A DNA stretch of 64,000 nucleotides from Candidatus Korarchaeum sp. (GTDB lineage: Archaea > Korarchaeota > Korarchaeia > Korarchaeales > Korarchaeaceae), in assembly GCA_020833055.1 (NCBI GenBank), contig JAJHQZ010000001.1, positions 186,001 to 250,000 on the forward strand, given 5' to 3'. Both the position numbers and the translations under genes were made by a program. The notes beneath the pieces are model-generated. The model saw only the letters and a list, made by a program, of their open reading frames with translations. It made no database searches and was not told the origin of the DNA. Positions 51,658-60,107 of this stretch are shown here, one piece after another (positions within the stretch are counted from its first letter, which is position 1; every line of letters starts with the position of its first letter).

Positions 51658-52455
51658 TTGATAGAATTCCGGAATGCTGGTTTCAAATATGAGGGAAGTC
51701 GGGGATTCGCTATCAGAGGTATCTCATTGGAGTTCAGAGTTGGGAAGATATACGGGATCATAGGACCCAACGGCTCCGGGAAGTCTACGCTCTTGAGGAT
51801 GATGAACGGACTGATACCCCACTTTTACAGAGGGGAGATGGTTGGTAGAGTGTTAGTAGATGGTTTAGATACTAGAGAAGCTAGTGTAGCTCAGTTAGCT
51901 AGGAAAGTGGGCTTAGTCTTTCAGAATCCTGAGCATATGTTCTTCTCAGAATCGATTGAAGAGGAGGTCTCATTCGGACCTAGATCAGTTGGTATGGAAG
52001 AGAATGAGATCGGGGATTCCGTTAGATGGAGTCTCGAGGAAGTAGGTCTCTGGGAGCTCAGGAGGAGAGGTCCCTGGTCCCTCAGTGGAGGGGAGATGAA
52101 GAGGCTCTCGATAGCTTGCGTCCTCTCCATGAGACCGACTTTCTTAGCATTAGATGAGCCGACCATCGGACAGGATGCTATCTCTAAGGACTCTCTGATA
52201 AGTTTATTGAGGAATCTGAGAGGTGAGGGGAAGGGGATCATCGTCGTGACTCACGATATAGAATGGTTAGAGGAGCTAGATCCCGATGAAGTCATAGTGC
52301 TGAGTAAGGGATCTATCTATAAGAGAGGACCACCCGAAGATATTTTCTCAGATATAAGGGGATTGGTTATGAGCCAATTAATGCCTCCAGTCTCTTATAT
52401 CATTGAAGACCTTCTAAGGAGGTGCCTCAATGTTCGATCCGTTAGGGATGCTTGA
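51658..52455 (+). CDS. ECF transporter ATPase (EcfA2-like)
   Basis: The second ATPase of the importer, forming a heterodimer with the first. Walker A GPNGSGKST is at 36-44, Q loop VFQNPEHMFF near 88-97, signature WSLSGGEMKR near 138, Walker B FLALDEPTIGQD near 161, and the switch His in VVTHDIEWL. It starts 4 bp after the previous gene and ends inside the EcfT gene (26-bp overlap). The 162-bp repeat covers residues 39-91. Confidence 0.92.
   Translation: MIEFRNAGFKYEGSRGFAIRGISLEFRVGKIYGIIGPNGSGKSTLLRMMNGLIPHFYRGEMVGRVLVDGLDTREASVAQLARKVGLVFQNPEHMFFSESIEEEVSFGPRSVGMEENEIGDSVRWSLEEVGLWELRRRGPWSLSGGEMKRLSIACVLSMRPTFLALDEPTIGQDAISKDSLISLLRNLRGEGKGIIVVTHDIEWLEELDPDEVIVLSKGSIYKRGPPEDIFSDIRGLVMSQLMPPVSYIIEDLLRRCLNVRSVRDA
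51771..51932 (+). repeat. 162-bp exact repeat, copy B (inside second ECF ATPase gene)
   Basis: Identical to 50960-51121. The most likely origin is recent gene conversion between the two tandem paralogues. Confidence 0.97.
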
Positions 52456-53191
52456 GATATTCAGGACAGGCTATGCTGAGAGCGTATACGCTAGGCTGAA
52501 TCCCTTAGTTAAGTTCATCCTCTTCGCAGTCTTCATAATCCTCCCGTTATTGTCCACAAACCTTCTCCTCCAGCTCTTCTCCATGCTGGCGCAGATCCCC
52601 CTGATAATGATGTCTAGATCGGGGAGGAGGGTCGTCAGATCATTGAGAGCTTCAATGTTCTTCATTTTGATAATAATTCTCTTGAACTATATTGCTACAA
52701 ATAGTATAATTTTTAGCTTATCTATGGTGGTCAGATTGCTTGTGATGATAATAGCTTCGGCTATATTCATGAATGGGTCGAACCCCTCGGAAATAGGAGA
52801 TGTATTATCTAAACTGAGAGTCCCCACGTCGATTACTTTCTCTTTCATAGTGGCCTTGAGGTTCATCCCTGTGTTAGCGGATGATTTCATGAATATAGTC
52901 GCTTCTCAAGCTAGTAGGGGGCATGAAGTAGAGAGGAGCGGTTTCATAAGGAGAGCTAAGAGTCTACTCCCTCTATTGATACCTCTGATAGTCATAGCTA
53001 TCAGGAGGGCCCAGCAATTAGCTGAAGCGTTGGAGAGTAGGTGCTTCGGATCGGGGAAGAGGACGAGTTATATTAGTTATGGAGTGAGTTTCTCAGATTT
53101 CCTCGCTCTCATATATGCTATCATCGTGATAATCGTAGGCGTGTCCTTAGCGACACTCCCCCCAAGTTTTCCACTCCTTCCCTTCCGGTGA
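52430..53191 (+). CDS. ECF transporter transmembrane subunit EcfT
   Basis: The membrane coupling subunit of the ECF importer, with about five hydrophobic segments (LVKFILFAVFIILPLL, LLLQLFSMLAQIPLIM, and others). The two cytoplasmic coupling motifs that touch the ATPases are visible as SQASRGHEVER near 155 and LAEALESRCFG near 195. The substrate-binding S component is not encoded next to it, so this may be a shared group-II module. It ends 206 bp before orc1. Confidence 0.9.
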   Translation: MFDPLGMLEIFRTGYAESVYARLNPLVKFILFAVFIILPLLSTNLLLQLFSMLAQIPLIMMSRSGRRVVRSLRASMFFILIIILLNYIATNSIIFSLSMVVRLLVMIIASAIFMNGSNPSEIGDVLSKLRVPTSITFSFIVALRFIPVLADDFMNIVASQASRGHEVERSGFIRRAKSLLPLLIPLIVIAIRRAQQLAEALESRCFGSGKRTSYISYGVSFSDFLALIYAIIVIIVGVSLATLPPSFPLLPFR

Positions 53192-53195
53192 TATA

Positions 53196-53397
53196 GAGTT
53201 GAAAGTGTGTTCTTTCAACTCCGATGCTCATCTTATGGAGGTGATGGAGTTGAAATAGAGGGGTCTCTCCCCGACCTCGGAGATGATGGAGCTGAAATAT
53301 ATCACATATCCCTTATCATATGTTTTTCTGATCGATAGATATTATATAATACTTTCATAATACTTTCATTTAAAAAGGCATTAAGTTTAAAGGTAGA
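53196..53397 (+). promoter_or_regulatory. Candidate replication origin with ORB-like repeats and AT-rich tract
   Basis: Four copies of GGAG(T/C)TGAAA or AGAGTTGAAA occur directly upstream of orc1. Two are in inverted pair forming a perfect 10-bp stem (GAGTTGAAAG at 53196-53205, CTTTCAACTC at 53212-53221). Two more are direct repeats of 22 bases (53236-53257 and 53278-53299; 19 of 22 identical), the first followed by a G run (AGAGGGG at 53257-53263). The TTGAAA core and following G run resemble archaeal origin recognition boxes. An AT-rich stretch (53296-53380) with a repeated ATACTTTCAT follows and could be the unwinding element; it also holds the orc1 TATA TTTAAAAAG at 53369-53377. Confidence 0.65.
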
Positions 53398-54633
53398 GTG
53401 GACGCTTATCACATTCAGGTCTGGGCGGAGGGGAAGTCGTGGATGCCGATAAATAGTAGTATATTTTATGACACATCCTATTTAGGCTATTCAATAATTA
53501 AAGATAAGAGGGTCTTGAGGGACTCATTTATACCTGATACTCTACCGGGAAGAGAGGAACAGATATTCCAATTCACTAGGGCATTGTCAGACTTATTGAG
53601 CGATCAACCTCCGAGCGACGTGGCTTTCATAGGTAAGCCGGGAACTGGGAAGACAGCAGTAGCTAAGAACGTGACAGGGAAGTTCAAGCAGGAATACCCT
53701 AACATAAGGGCTAAGTTCATATACATAAACTGCAGTCAAGCGACGACTTCCTATAGAGTGATGTATCAATTGAATAGAGCCCTGGGCGTCCTAGTACCAC
53801 CTTCAGGCTATCCTTTCGACGTCCTCTGGGATAAGTTCATCGAAGCCTATTCATCTTCGAACTCCAGGCTTGTAGTCATATTAGATGAAGTAGACCTACT
53901 CGTCAGGAGGGACGGTGGGAGGATACTTTACTCACTCTCTAGGTTGAATTATGAGTTAGGGAGGAACCTCAGCATAAGTATGGTCGTCATAAGTAACACT
54001 TTGGACTTCTTGGATAGGTTGGATCCGAGAGAGAGGAGTAGCTTCGAGCCCCTGAGGATACACTTCCCTCCGTACACTCAACCTCAACTATACAATATAC
54101 TCAGACAGAGAGCTGACTTGGGTCTGAAGCTCGGGACATGGGATGATGAAGCACTTCATTTAATCGCAGCTAGAGTTGCTCAAGAGTCTGGGGATGCTAG
54201 GAGGGCTATAGATGTCTTGAGGATAGCTGCTGAGATCGCGGAAGATGAGAGAGCTGAGAAACTCGCAGTTAGGCATGTGGAGAAAGCCCTCAACTCAGTC
54301 AATGAGGAGGAGATATCTGTTACCGTTAGGACTCTACCCCTTCACCACAGGTTGATCTTAGCGGCGATAGCTGAGATATTGGAGAGGCCTCAAGTGAGGC
54401 CAGGGACTGGGGTCATCTATTCCTTATACACTAAGAAAGCTCAGAGTTATGGAGTGAAACCATTGACAATGAGGAGAGTGAGCGGTATCTTGAGGGAGCT
54501 CGAATCCCTTGGCTTAGTGGAGATAAAGATGGATTACGGAGGGGCTAGGGGTAATACTAAGGTCGTGGAGAGGATGGCGTTGCCTCCAACTCAAATGAAG
54601 TCCCTCCTCTTCCAAATGGGGGTAAGGACATAA
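53398..54633 (+). CDS. Origin-binding initiator Orc1/Cdc6
   Basis: An AAA+ initiator that binds origin boxes and loads MCM. After an N-terminal arm it has SFIPDTLPGREEQIFQF near 43-59, Walker A GKPGTGKT at 79-86, Walker B ILDEVDLLV near 161-169 and a sensor 2 GDARRAIDVLRIAA near 264-277. A winged-helix domain closes the protein (YGVKPLTMRRVSGILRELESLGL). The GTG 53398 is about 26 bases after TTTAAAAAG, supporting a leaderless start; ATG 53443 is an alternative. Its position next to origin-like repeats is the classical archaeal arrangement. Confidence 0.94.
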   Translation: MDAYHIQVWAEGKSWMPINSSIFYDTSYLGYSIIKDKRVLRDSFIPDTLPGREEQIFQFTRALSDLLSDQPPSDVAFIGKPGTGKTAVAKNVTGKFKQEYPNIRAKFIYINCSQATTSYRVMYQLNRALGVLVPPSGYPFDVLWDKFIEAYSSSNSRLVVILDEVDLLVRRDGGRILYSLSRLNYELGRNLSISMVVISNTLDFLDRLDPRERSSFEPLRIHFPPYTQPQLYNILRQRADLGLKLGTWDDEALHLIAARVAQESGDARRAIDVLRIAAEIAEDERAEKLAVRHVEKALNSVNEEEISVTVRTLPLHHRLILAAIAEILERPQVRPGTGVIYSLYTKKAQSYGVKPLTMRRVSGILRELESLGLVEIKMDYGGARGNTKVVERMALPPTQMKSLLFQMGVRT

Positions 54634-54644
54634 AATATCCATTT

Positions 54645-56066
54645 TTATTCGAAATCCATAATTTCAACTTCTAAATTCTCCATATTTAGTATGGGGACCT
54701 TACCCACAGTGACCTCTATCCCCAAGCTCCTTATGTACGGGGTCTCGTTCTCGAATGTGCCTGAGTTAATGAGCTTAACTCCCTTGTAATCCCCCACACC
54801 GTAAACGTGGACATGACCAGTGTGAAATATGTTAGGAGGATTCTCTATCAGTAACCAGTCTCTCTCCTCGGGCGATATGGGGTGCTCTCCGTATATAGGC
54901 ACTAAGTTCCTCAACTTCAAGATCCATGACATCGCTTCTACTACAGTCTGCGGCTTCACAGGTTGTAAGCCCGGTATATGCTTCATCACAGCATTTAAGC
55001 TCCTTCCATGATAGAGAAGAAGGATCAAACTCCCTATCTTTACTATAGATGGATTCGGTAACGCTACTACGTTCTGATTAGCGTCCAGTAGTATATCTAA
55101 GTAATCTCTATGGAGTTCGGGTTGGGGCTCGGCTTGTCTAACTGGCTCATGATTCCCGGGGATGTATATTATCTTGATCCGACTAGGTATCTTGGAGAGG
55201 AACTTACTAGCATATTCAAACTGTTTGTAAACGTCGGTTATCCTGAGCTCTTCCTCTTGATTAGGGTAAACGCCTATACCGTCCACTAAATCCCCGCATA
55301 TGATGAGGTACCTCACTTCCCTTGCCCCCTCACTCCTCAACCATCTCACGAACCTCTCGAAGGCCCCCTCATTGAAGTACCTGCTTCCTATATGCACATC
55401 ACTTATCATAACGACCTTCCCGCTGTGCCTCCCTTCAGGCACTTCATCATTCCTCACATCTGGGAGGAATATGCTCTCTCCATATATCTTCCCATTGACG
55501 TAAGTCCCCCTGACGCCTACTACGCTGTCCACCGGGGTCCTCTCCGCGAGCTCCCAAGCTCTACTATCCCTCTTGAATATAACGTTCACTATACCGCTTT
55601 CATCTTCAAGAATAATCTTTATTGACCCGTCTTTTGTTGATATTTTTTCCATTATCATACCTATTATGAAGAGATTGTCCCCATTTCTACTCGTCTTATT
55701 CTTCAGCTCGGCTATGGGTATGGGTTCGAGATCCACCCATCTCGATACTAGTGGCCTCAATTTATCGAACCTCGCTCTAACGAATCTGATGAACTCCTCT
55801 ACATTTCCTAAGATACCTAAGTTGTCTGGTTTCAAGACCACATCGAATTCGGAGCTCTCAACTCTATATCTACCTTCGTCAGCCTGTATCAGGGGGAGTA
55901 TGTCTTCATAATCTATAACGGGCTTACGCGGCACTAACTCTATTATCTTCTCGACATCCCCCCTTTGCATCAAATAGTTCAATGCCTCAGGCGTTAAGTT
56001 TAGGCCCTTCCTCAGGAACTTTCTGAGTAGCTCAACTTGGCTCATCACGAGATCGGGGAGATCCAA
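54645..56066 (-). CDS. polB: DNA polymerase D small subunit (DP1)
   Basis: The proofreading subunit of family D polymerase. An N-terminal helical domain is followed by an OB fold (NLFIIGMIMEKISTKDGSIKI near 124-145) and a calcineurin-like 3'-5' exonuclease domain: ISDVHIGSRYF near 222, CGDLVDGIGVY near 252, YIPGNHEPVRQ near 301, and HTGHVHVYGVGDYKGVKLIN near 413. The His and Asp of the phosphoesterase site are all present, so it should be active. The true start may be Met8 (MSQVELL). It is convergent with orc1, 11 bp apart; the large subunit DP2 is not in the window. Confidence 0.94.
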   Translation of the reverse strand: MDLPDLVMSQVELLRKFLRKGLNLTPEALNYLMQRGDVEKIIELVPRKPVIDYEDILPLIQADEGRYRVESSEFDVVLKPDNLGILGNVEEFIRFVRARFDKLRPLVSRWVDLEPIPIAELKNKTSRNGDNLFIIGMIMEKISTKDGSIKIILEDESGIVNVIFKRDSRAWELAERTPVDSVVGVRGTYVNGKIYGESIFLPDVRNDEVPEGRHSGKVVMISDVHIGSRYFNEGAFERFVRWLRSEGAREVRYLIICGDLVDGIGVYPNQEEELRITDVYKQFEYASKFLSKIPSRIKIIYIPGNHEPVRQAEPQPELHRDYLDILLDANQNVVALPNPSIVKIGSLILLLYHGRSLNAVMKHIPGLQPVKPQTVVEAMSWILKLRNLVPIYGEHPISPEERDWLLIENPPNIFHTGHVHVYGVGDYKGVKLINSGTFENETPYIRSLGIEVTVGKVPILNMENLEVEIMDFE

Positions 56067-56199
56067 GTTAAAATCATTAGAGGGGTATATGTAACTCCAT
56101 TTCGTGAGGTATAGTATAGAATTAAAATCCCTTTCTGAGTTTTTCTAAAAATCTTTTGGAAATTATTGTAAGATTGTTTCAATGATATTGAAATCTCAT

Positions 56200-56955
56200 C
56201 TACGTCATATCGCCGCAAGTACACCAAGCTTCGTTCAATAAGTCGAGGACTTCCCCGAACCCTTGGAAGTACTTGGCTGAGATAGATACGACTCTTATCG
56301 GGGATCTGAAGGATGAAATAGCGTTCAAGAGGTCTTGTAGAGCATCTATATAGACACCATCCCTCCCCTCCAGTACGCTCATCTCCCCCCTGAGGACAGC
56401 CTCCCACACATCGCTGAAATCCCTTCCTCCCCATAGATCGGATTTATTGAGCACGGGAATTACCTTGACCCCTAGCTTGAGCTCTAGTATCTTCGCGAGG
56501 AAGGCGGAGGATAATAAGTCCTCTAAATCCCTCTTCGGATCGTAATCCCCTAAGTAGATCGAGAGGAGCCTCATGTCCCTAGATAACCTCTCACATAAAG
56601 CTCTACCGGTAGGCCTGAATGCGAATATCTCCATCTGGCCCGGTGTATCTATTATCAGGGTGTCGCAATCCAGCGATGTAAGGGATTCAACTATATCATC
56701 AGACCGGTCGACTATTAGGTCTGCAGCTCTCACTATAGCACCATTCGGCCCTAAGTTCTCCCTCCTCATCAGATCCTCCACGCTTATTATGTCTCTTATA
56801 TCGTAAGAGGGCTCATAAGGTAGTGAGGATGCCCCGGGATCTAAGTTGACGGGGCAGCTCTTAATCAGGAAGTTCTCACTCAACCAACTCGAGAAGTTGG
56901 CCGTGAACGTAGTCTTGCCCGAGCCGGCTGTACCTAACACGATCACTCCTTTCAT
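56200..56955 (-). CDS. GPN-loop GTPase
   Basis: A homodimeric GTPase whose eukaryotic relatives help assemble RNA polymerase II. Walker A GTAGSGKTT is at 8-16, the GPN insertion is at 69-71 (NLGPNGAI), G3 is IIDTPGQMEIF near 99, and G4 LNKSDLW near 168. At 251 residues it is the usual archaeal length. It stands alone upstream of the DP1 gene with a 133-bp gap. Confidence 0.92.
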   Translation of the reverse strand: MKGVIVLGTAGSGKTTFTANFSSWLSENFLIKSCPVNLDPGASSLPYEPSYDIRDIISVEDLMRRENLGPNGAIVRAADLIVDRSDDIVESLTSLDCDTLIIDTPGQMEIFAFRPTGRALCERLSRDMRLLSIYLGDYDPKRDLEDLLSSAFLAKILELKLGVKVIPVLNKSDLWGGRDFSDVWEAVLRGEMSVLEGRDGVYIDALQDLLNAISSFRSPIRVVSISAKYFQGFGEVLDLLNEAWCTCGDMT

Positions 56956-57000
56956 CTCATCACCAAAAATTTTTAGGCTGTGACGAAATTAAAGAGTGGT

Positions 57001-57103
57001 GCCGGGGTACCCTAGCCAGAGGGCCAGCTACCGGCTAAGAAAGGGGCCGGACTCGAGATCCGGTGGCCTCCGGGCCTCGTGGGTTCAAATCCCACCCCCG
57101 GCG
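57001..57103 (+). tRNA. tRNA-Ser (CGA) with an extra ~16 bases in the D arm
   Basis: Acceptor GCCGGGG/CCCCGGC, G73, anticodon loop CTCGAGA (anticodon CGA) on a CCGGA/TCCGG stem, a serine-type variable arm (GGCC-TCCG-GGCC) and a GGGTTCAAATCCC T arm. At 103 nt it is about 16 nt longer than expected. The excess lies in the D arm, where TAGCC and GGCTA can pair around an AGAGGGCCAGCTACC loop. Removing about 15-16 nt leaves a normal serine D loop with GCGG. It begins the gap beside valS and ends one base before that gene's stop. Confidence 0.88.
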
Positions 57104-59431
57104 CTACTCAGATATCTTATGGAGCCTAACTAGATCCGATTTGAAGGGACTCAACTCCTCAGGTATCTCCGCTTTTATAGGTTCCCTCATGCTGAGGTTT
57201 TTCTCCTTCCTCATCCTCCAGATGCTGCTGTTGAACTCCATTAACGCTTCACCCAACTTGAGGTAATCCGTGTAGTACTCATCCCTCGGCTCCGGGAGTC
57301 TCTCTAAGTGGACTGAGCCTCCATAAATTTGCCTCCATATGTAATCAGTTATATGGGGTATTATCGGTGCTGAGAGTTTGAGGATCGTCCTCAAGACTTG
57401 ATGGAGGGTCCATCTAGCTGATCTCACCTCTTCCTCATTCCCAATACCGTAAGCCCTCTCCTTGACTAACTCGATGTAGTGAGGGGCGAAGACGTCCCAA
57501 ACGAAGCTCCTGACTTCATTAGCTGGATCGAAGAAATCGAAGTTCTTGTAACCATTTAAAGACCTCTCTATAGCTCTATTCAACCTACCCAATATCCATA
57601 GATCAGTTGGTTGCAAATAAACCCTATCCTCAGGCTCCTCGAACTGAGATATGAACCTAGCGACATTCCAGAGCTTCTGGAGGAACTTATATGCGCCTTC
57701 TATCTTCCTCTCAGATATCCTCAAGTCCGACCCATGGTGAGCCTCAGCAGCGCCGAAGAACCTGATAGCATCAGCACCATATCTCTCGAACAGGGGCCAT
57801 GGATAGATCACATTCCCCAGACTCTTGTGCATCGCTCTCCCCTGAGCATCTAAACCCATGCCAGAGAGCCAGACGTGCTTGAAGGCCTGTCTCCCCAATA
57901 TTTGATGGACCCTGAGGAATGTGTAGTGGAGCCATGTCCTCACTATATCCTTGCCCTGAGGTCTCAGATCGCTAGGTCCGAGCTTCTTGAACATCTCATC
58001 ATTCCAGAGGTATCCGTTGTAAACTAGAGGAGATATAGAGGAATCGAACCACGTATCGAATACCCTTGTCTCTCCCTCGAAACCTTCTGAGGAACCGCAG
58101 TGCGGGCACTTATCGAAAGGAGGATCCTCCTTCCATGGTCTGTAATACTTACCGGGTTTAGGTAACACTGGCTTACCGCAATGCTTACAGTACCAAACCG
58201 GTATCTCTGTAGCGTAATACCTCCTCCTCGATATTGGCCAATCGGAGTTTATAGATCTCAACCAATCTCTCCAGTAGTTAGCGGACCATTCTGGATAGAA
58301 CCTGACAGTATTGAGGTAATTCTCGAGCTCTCTAATGAAATCTACCTGCTTGAGGTAGTATTCCCTCATTGGGATTATCTCCAGCGGGGTCTTGCACCTC
58401 CAACAAACTGGCGTCCTATGGATTATATCCTCGACTCTCTCTAGGAGTCCCTCCCTCTCTAGATCCTCCAAGATCCTCTGCCTAGCTTCGCTTATCGCCA
58501 GCCCCTTGTACCTTCCAGCTGCTTCATTCATGGAGCCATCCTCATCCACCACTATCTTGGGATCGAGCCCCAGCTCTCTGAAGAGCTGCACGTCCATCTT
58601 ATCGCCATATGAACATACCATCACTAGACCAGTCCCGAACTCAGGGTCGGCGTAGGGGTGCTCGAGTACGGGGACTGTATCTCCGAGGGGTGTGACCACT
58701 CTCTTACCCCTGAGCCAATGGTACCTCGAGTCACCGGGGTTGTATATCACAGCTCTGCACGCTGGAAGTAGCTCGGGCCTAGTCGTAGCTACAGTGACTT
58801 TCTCATCACTCCCCTCAACTCCGAACCTCAAATAGACCAATTTAGTAGGTATTTCGCTATACTCAACTTCAGCATCAGCTAAAGTCGTCCTGCACCTCGG
58901 ACAGTAAATGTTAGGTCTGTAATCTTCATAAACGATCCCCTTATTCCATGCATCTATGAAAGTAGCTTGAGTCACCATCCTCCATAACTCGCTATCCGTC
59001 TGGAAGTACTGCTCTGTCGTGAAGCTGATACCCAGCCTCTTAGTTATCGAGACTATATCCTGTTCAGCCTCATCTAAGAACTCTCTGCAGAGCTTTATGA
59101 ACTCCTCCCTCGGGTATTCGAACATCCTTATCTTATAACGCTTCTCCGTCTCTACTTCAACCGGGAGCCCGTTCCTGTCTATCCCCAGGGGGAAGTAGAC
59201 CTCGTAGCCCATCATCCTCATGGTCCTAGCTATCATATCTATCTGAGAGTAGTGGATCGCTGCAGCTATGTGCCATTTCCCGCTAGCATAAGGAGGAGGA
59301 GTATCTATTGAGAAAATGGGCTTTTCTGAATTCGGATCAAACTTATAAATTCTCTCCTCATTCCAGATCCTCTGTATCTCGAGCTCCATCTCAGGGGACC
59401 AGTGCTTCTCCTTGAGCTTAGGCTCGATCAC
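57104..59431 (-). CDS. valS: Valyl-tRNA synthetase
   Basis: A class I synthetase with editing domain. IDTPPPYASGKWHIAAAIHYSQ near 43-60 is the HIGH region in a variant form (WHIA in place of HIGH), ATTRPELLPACRA near 213 is the editing-domain threonine-rich motif, two zinc-type pairs are present (CPRCRTTL, CWRCKTP, CKHCGKP, CPHCGSS), and KMSKS appears as AMHKSLGNVI near 540. The length of 775 is compatible with archaeal ValRS. The variant signatures are unusual but the spacing is right. Confidence 0.9.
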   Translation of the reverse strand: MIEPKLKEKHWSPEMELEIQRIWNEERIYKFDPNSEKPIFSIDTPPPYASGKWHIAAAIHYSQIDMIARTMRMMGYEVYFPLGIDRNGLPVEVETEKRYKIRMFEYPREEFIKLCREFLDEAEQDIVSITKRLGISFTTEQYFQTDSELWRMVTQATFIDAWNKGIVYEDYRPNIYCPRCRTTLADAEVEYSEIPTKLVYLRFGVEGSDEKVTVATTRPELLPACRAVIYNPGDSRYHWLRGKRVVTPLGDTVPVLEHPYADPEFGTGLVMVCSYGDKMDVQLFRELGLDPKIVVDEDGSMNEAAGRYKGLAISEARQRILEDLEREGLLERVEDIIHRTPVCWRCKTPLEIIPMREYYLKQVDFIRELENYLNTVRFYPEWSANYWRDWLRSINSDWPISRRRYYATEIPVWYCKHCGKPVLPKPGKYYRPWKEDPPFDKCPHCGSSEGFEGETRVFDTWFDSSISPLVYNGYLWNDEMFKKLGPSDLRPQGKDIVRTWLHYTFLRVHQILGRQAFKHVWLSGMGLDAQGRAMHKSLGNVIYPWPLFERYGADAIRFFGAAEAHHGSDLRISERKIEGAYKFLQKLWNVARFISQFEEPEDRVYLQPTDLWILGRLNRAIERSLNGYKNFDFFDPANEVRSFVWDVFAPHYIELVKERAYGIGNEEEVRSARWTLHQVLRTILKLSAPIIPHITDYIWRQIYGGSVHLERLPEPRDEYYTDYLKLGEALMEFNSSIWRMRKEKNLSMREPIKAEIPEELSPFKSDLVRLHKISE

Positions 59432-59476
59432 TGTTTCCCCTCCAGCCCCGCAGACCTACCGACCCAATAAAAACCT

Positions 59477-60052
59477 TCAGTGTTCCCCCTTGGAGTAGCG
59501 GCAATCCGCCAGTAGCCTAGATACTATGTCCACTATCCTCAGCTGCTCCGGGATCTTGGATTCCACTATGTACTTCAGTATCATCCTCTCAGCATCACCC
59601 TCAGTTAACCCGATTGTCGAGTAGAAGCACACTCCCTTAGGAGTCCTCAGTGGGTTATAAGGAGGATTCCTCCTCACTATCTCGAGTTTCTCCATCATAC
59701 CAGCTGAGATAATCGCCCTCTCTATCTCATTCGTCGGTACTTTAGACGTGACAGCTATGAGAGGTATACCCGTCTCTTCGTAGAATCTGTTCACATCCAC
59801 TACGTTCAAACCAGCGAAAGTAGTACCGTGGCTCATGACAACTCTGACTTCCTCCCTAAGCTTGGGGCTCCTCACCATCCTTATCAGAGCTTCTGTTGAA
59901 TCTTCTCCATCTACAGATACCCTCTCCTTCATAGATAATTCCATTATGAGATCTCTGAACAAGAGCCCAATTAAGAAAGTATCAGAGTCCCTTCCCCTCT
60001 CGAATGGGGAATCATCGACCGCTAATATCCTGACCTTCCCCTTGACGCTCAA
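59477..60052 (-). CDS. DUF99 (UPF0215) protein, endonuclease V-like fold
   Basis: An archaeal family distantly related to endonuclease V. It has RILAVDDSPFERGRDSDTFL near 8-27 with the conserved D-D/S and GLLFRD, VMSHGTTFAGLNVVD near 72-86, and a KVPTNEIERAI segment. The acidic active-site pattern of the RNase H-like fold seems kept. Its biological role is unproven. It lies 46 bp upstream of valS on the same strand, so they may be co-transcribed. Confidence 0.85.
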   Translation of the reverse strand: MSVKGKVRILAVDDSPFERGRDSDTFLIGLLFRDLIMELSMKERVSVDGEDSTEALIRMVRSPKLREEVRVVMSHGTTFAGLNVVDVNRFYEETGIPLIAVTSKVPTNEIERAIISAGMMEKLEIVRRNPPYNPLRTPKGVCFYSTIGLTEGDAERMILKYIVESKIPEQLRIVDIVSRLLADCRYSKGEH

Positions 60053-60107
60053 GCTACATCAAGTGGACTAGTGACCCCTTTATATTTTTCCATACCCCCA
60101 AACCGGG

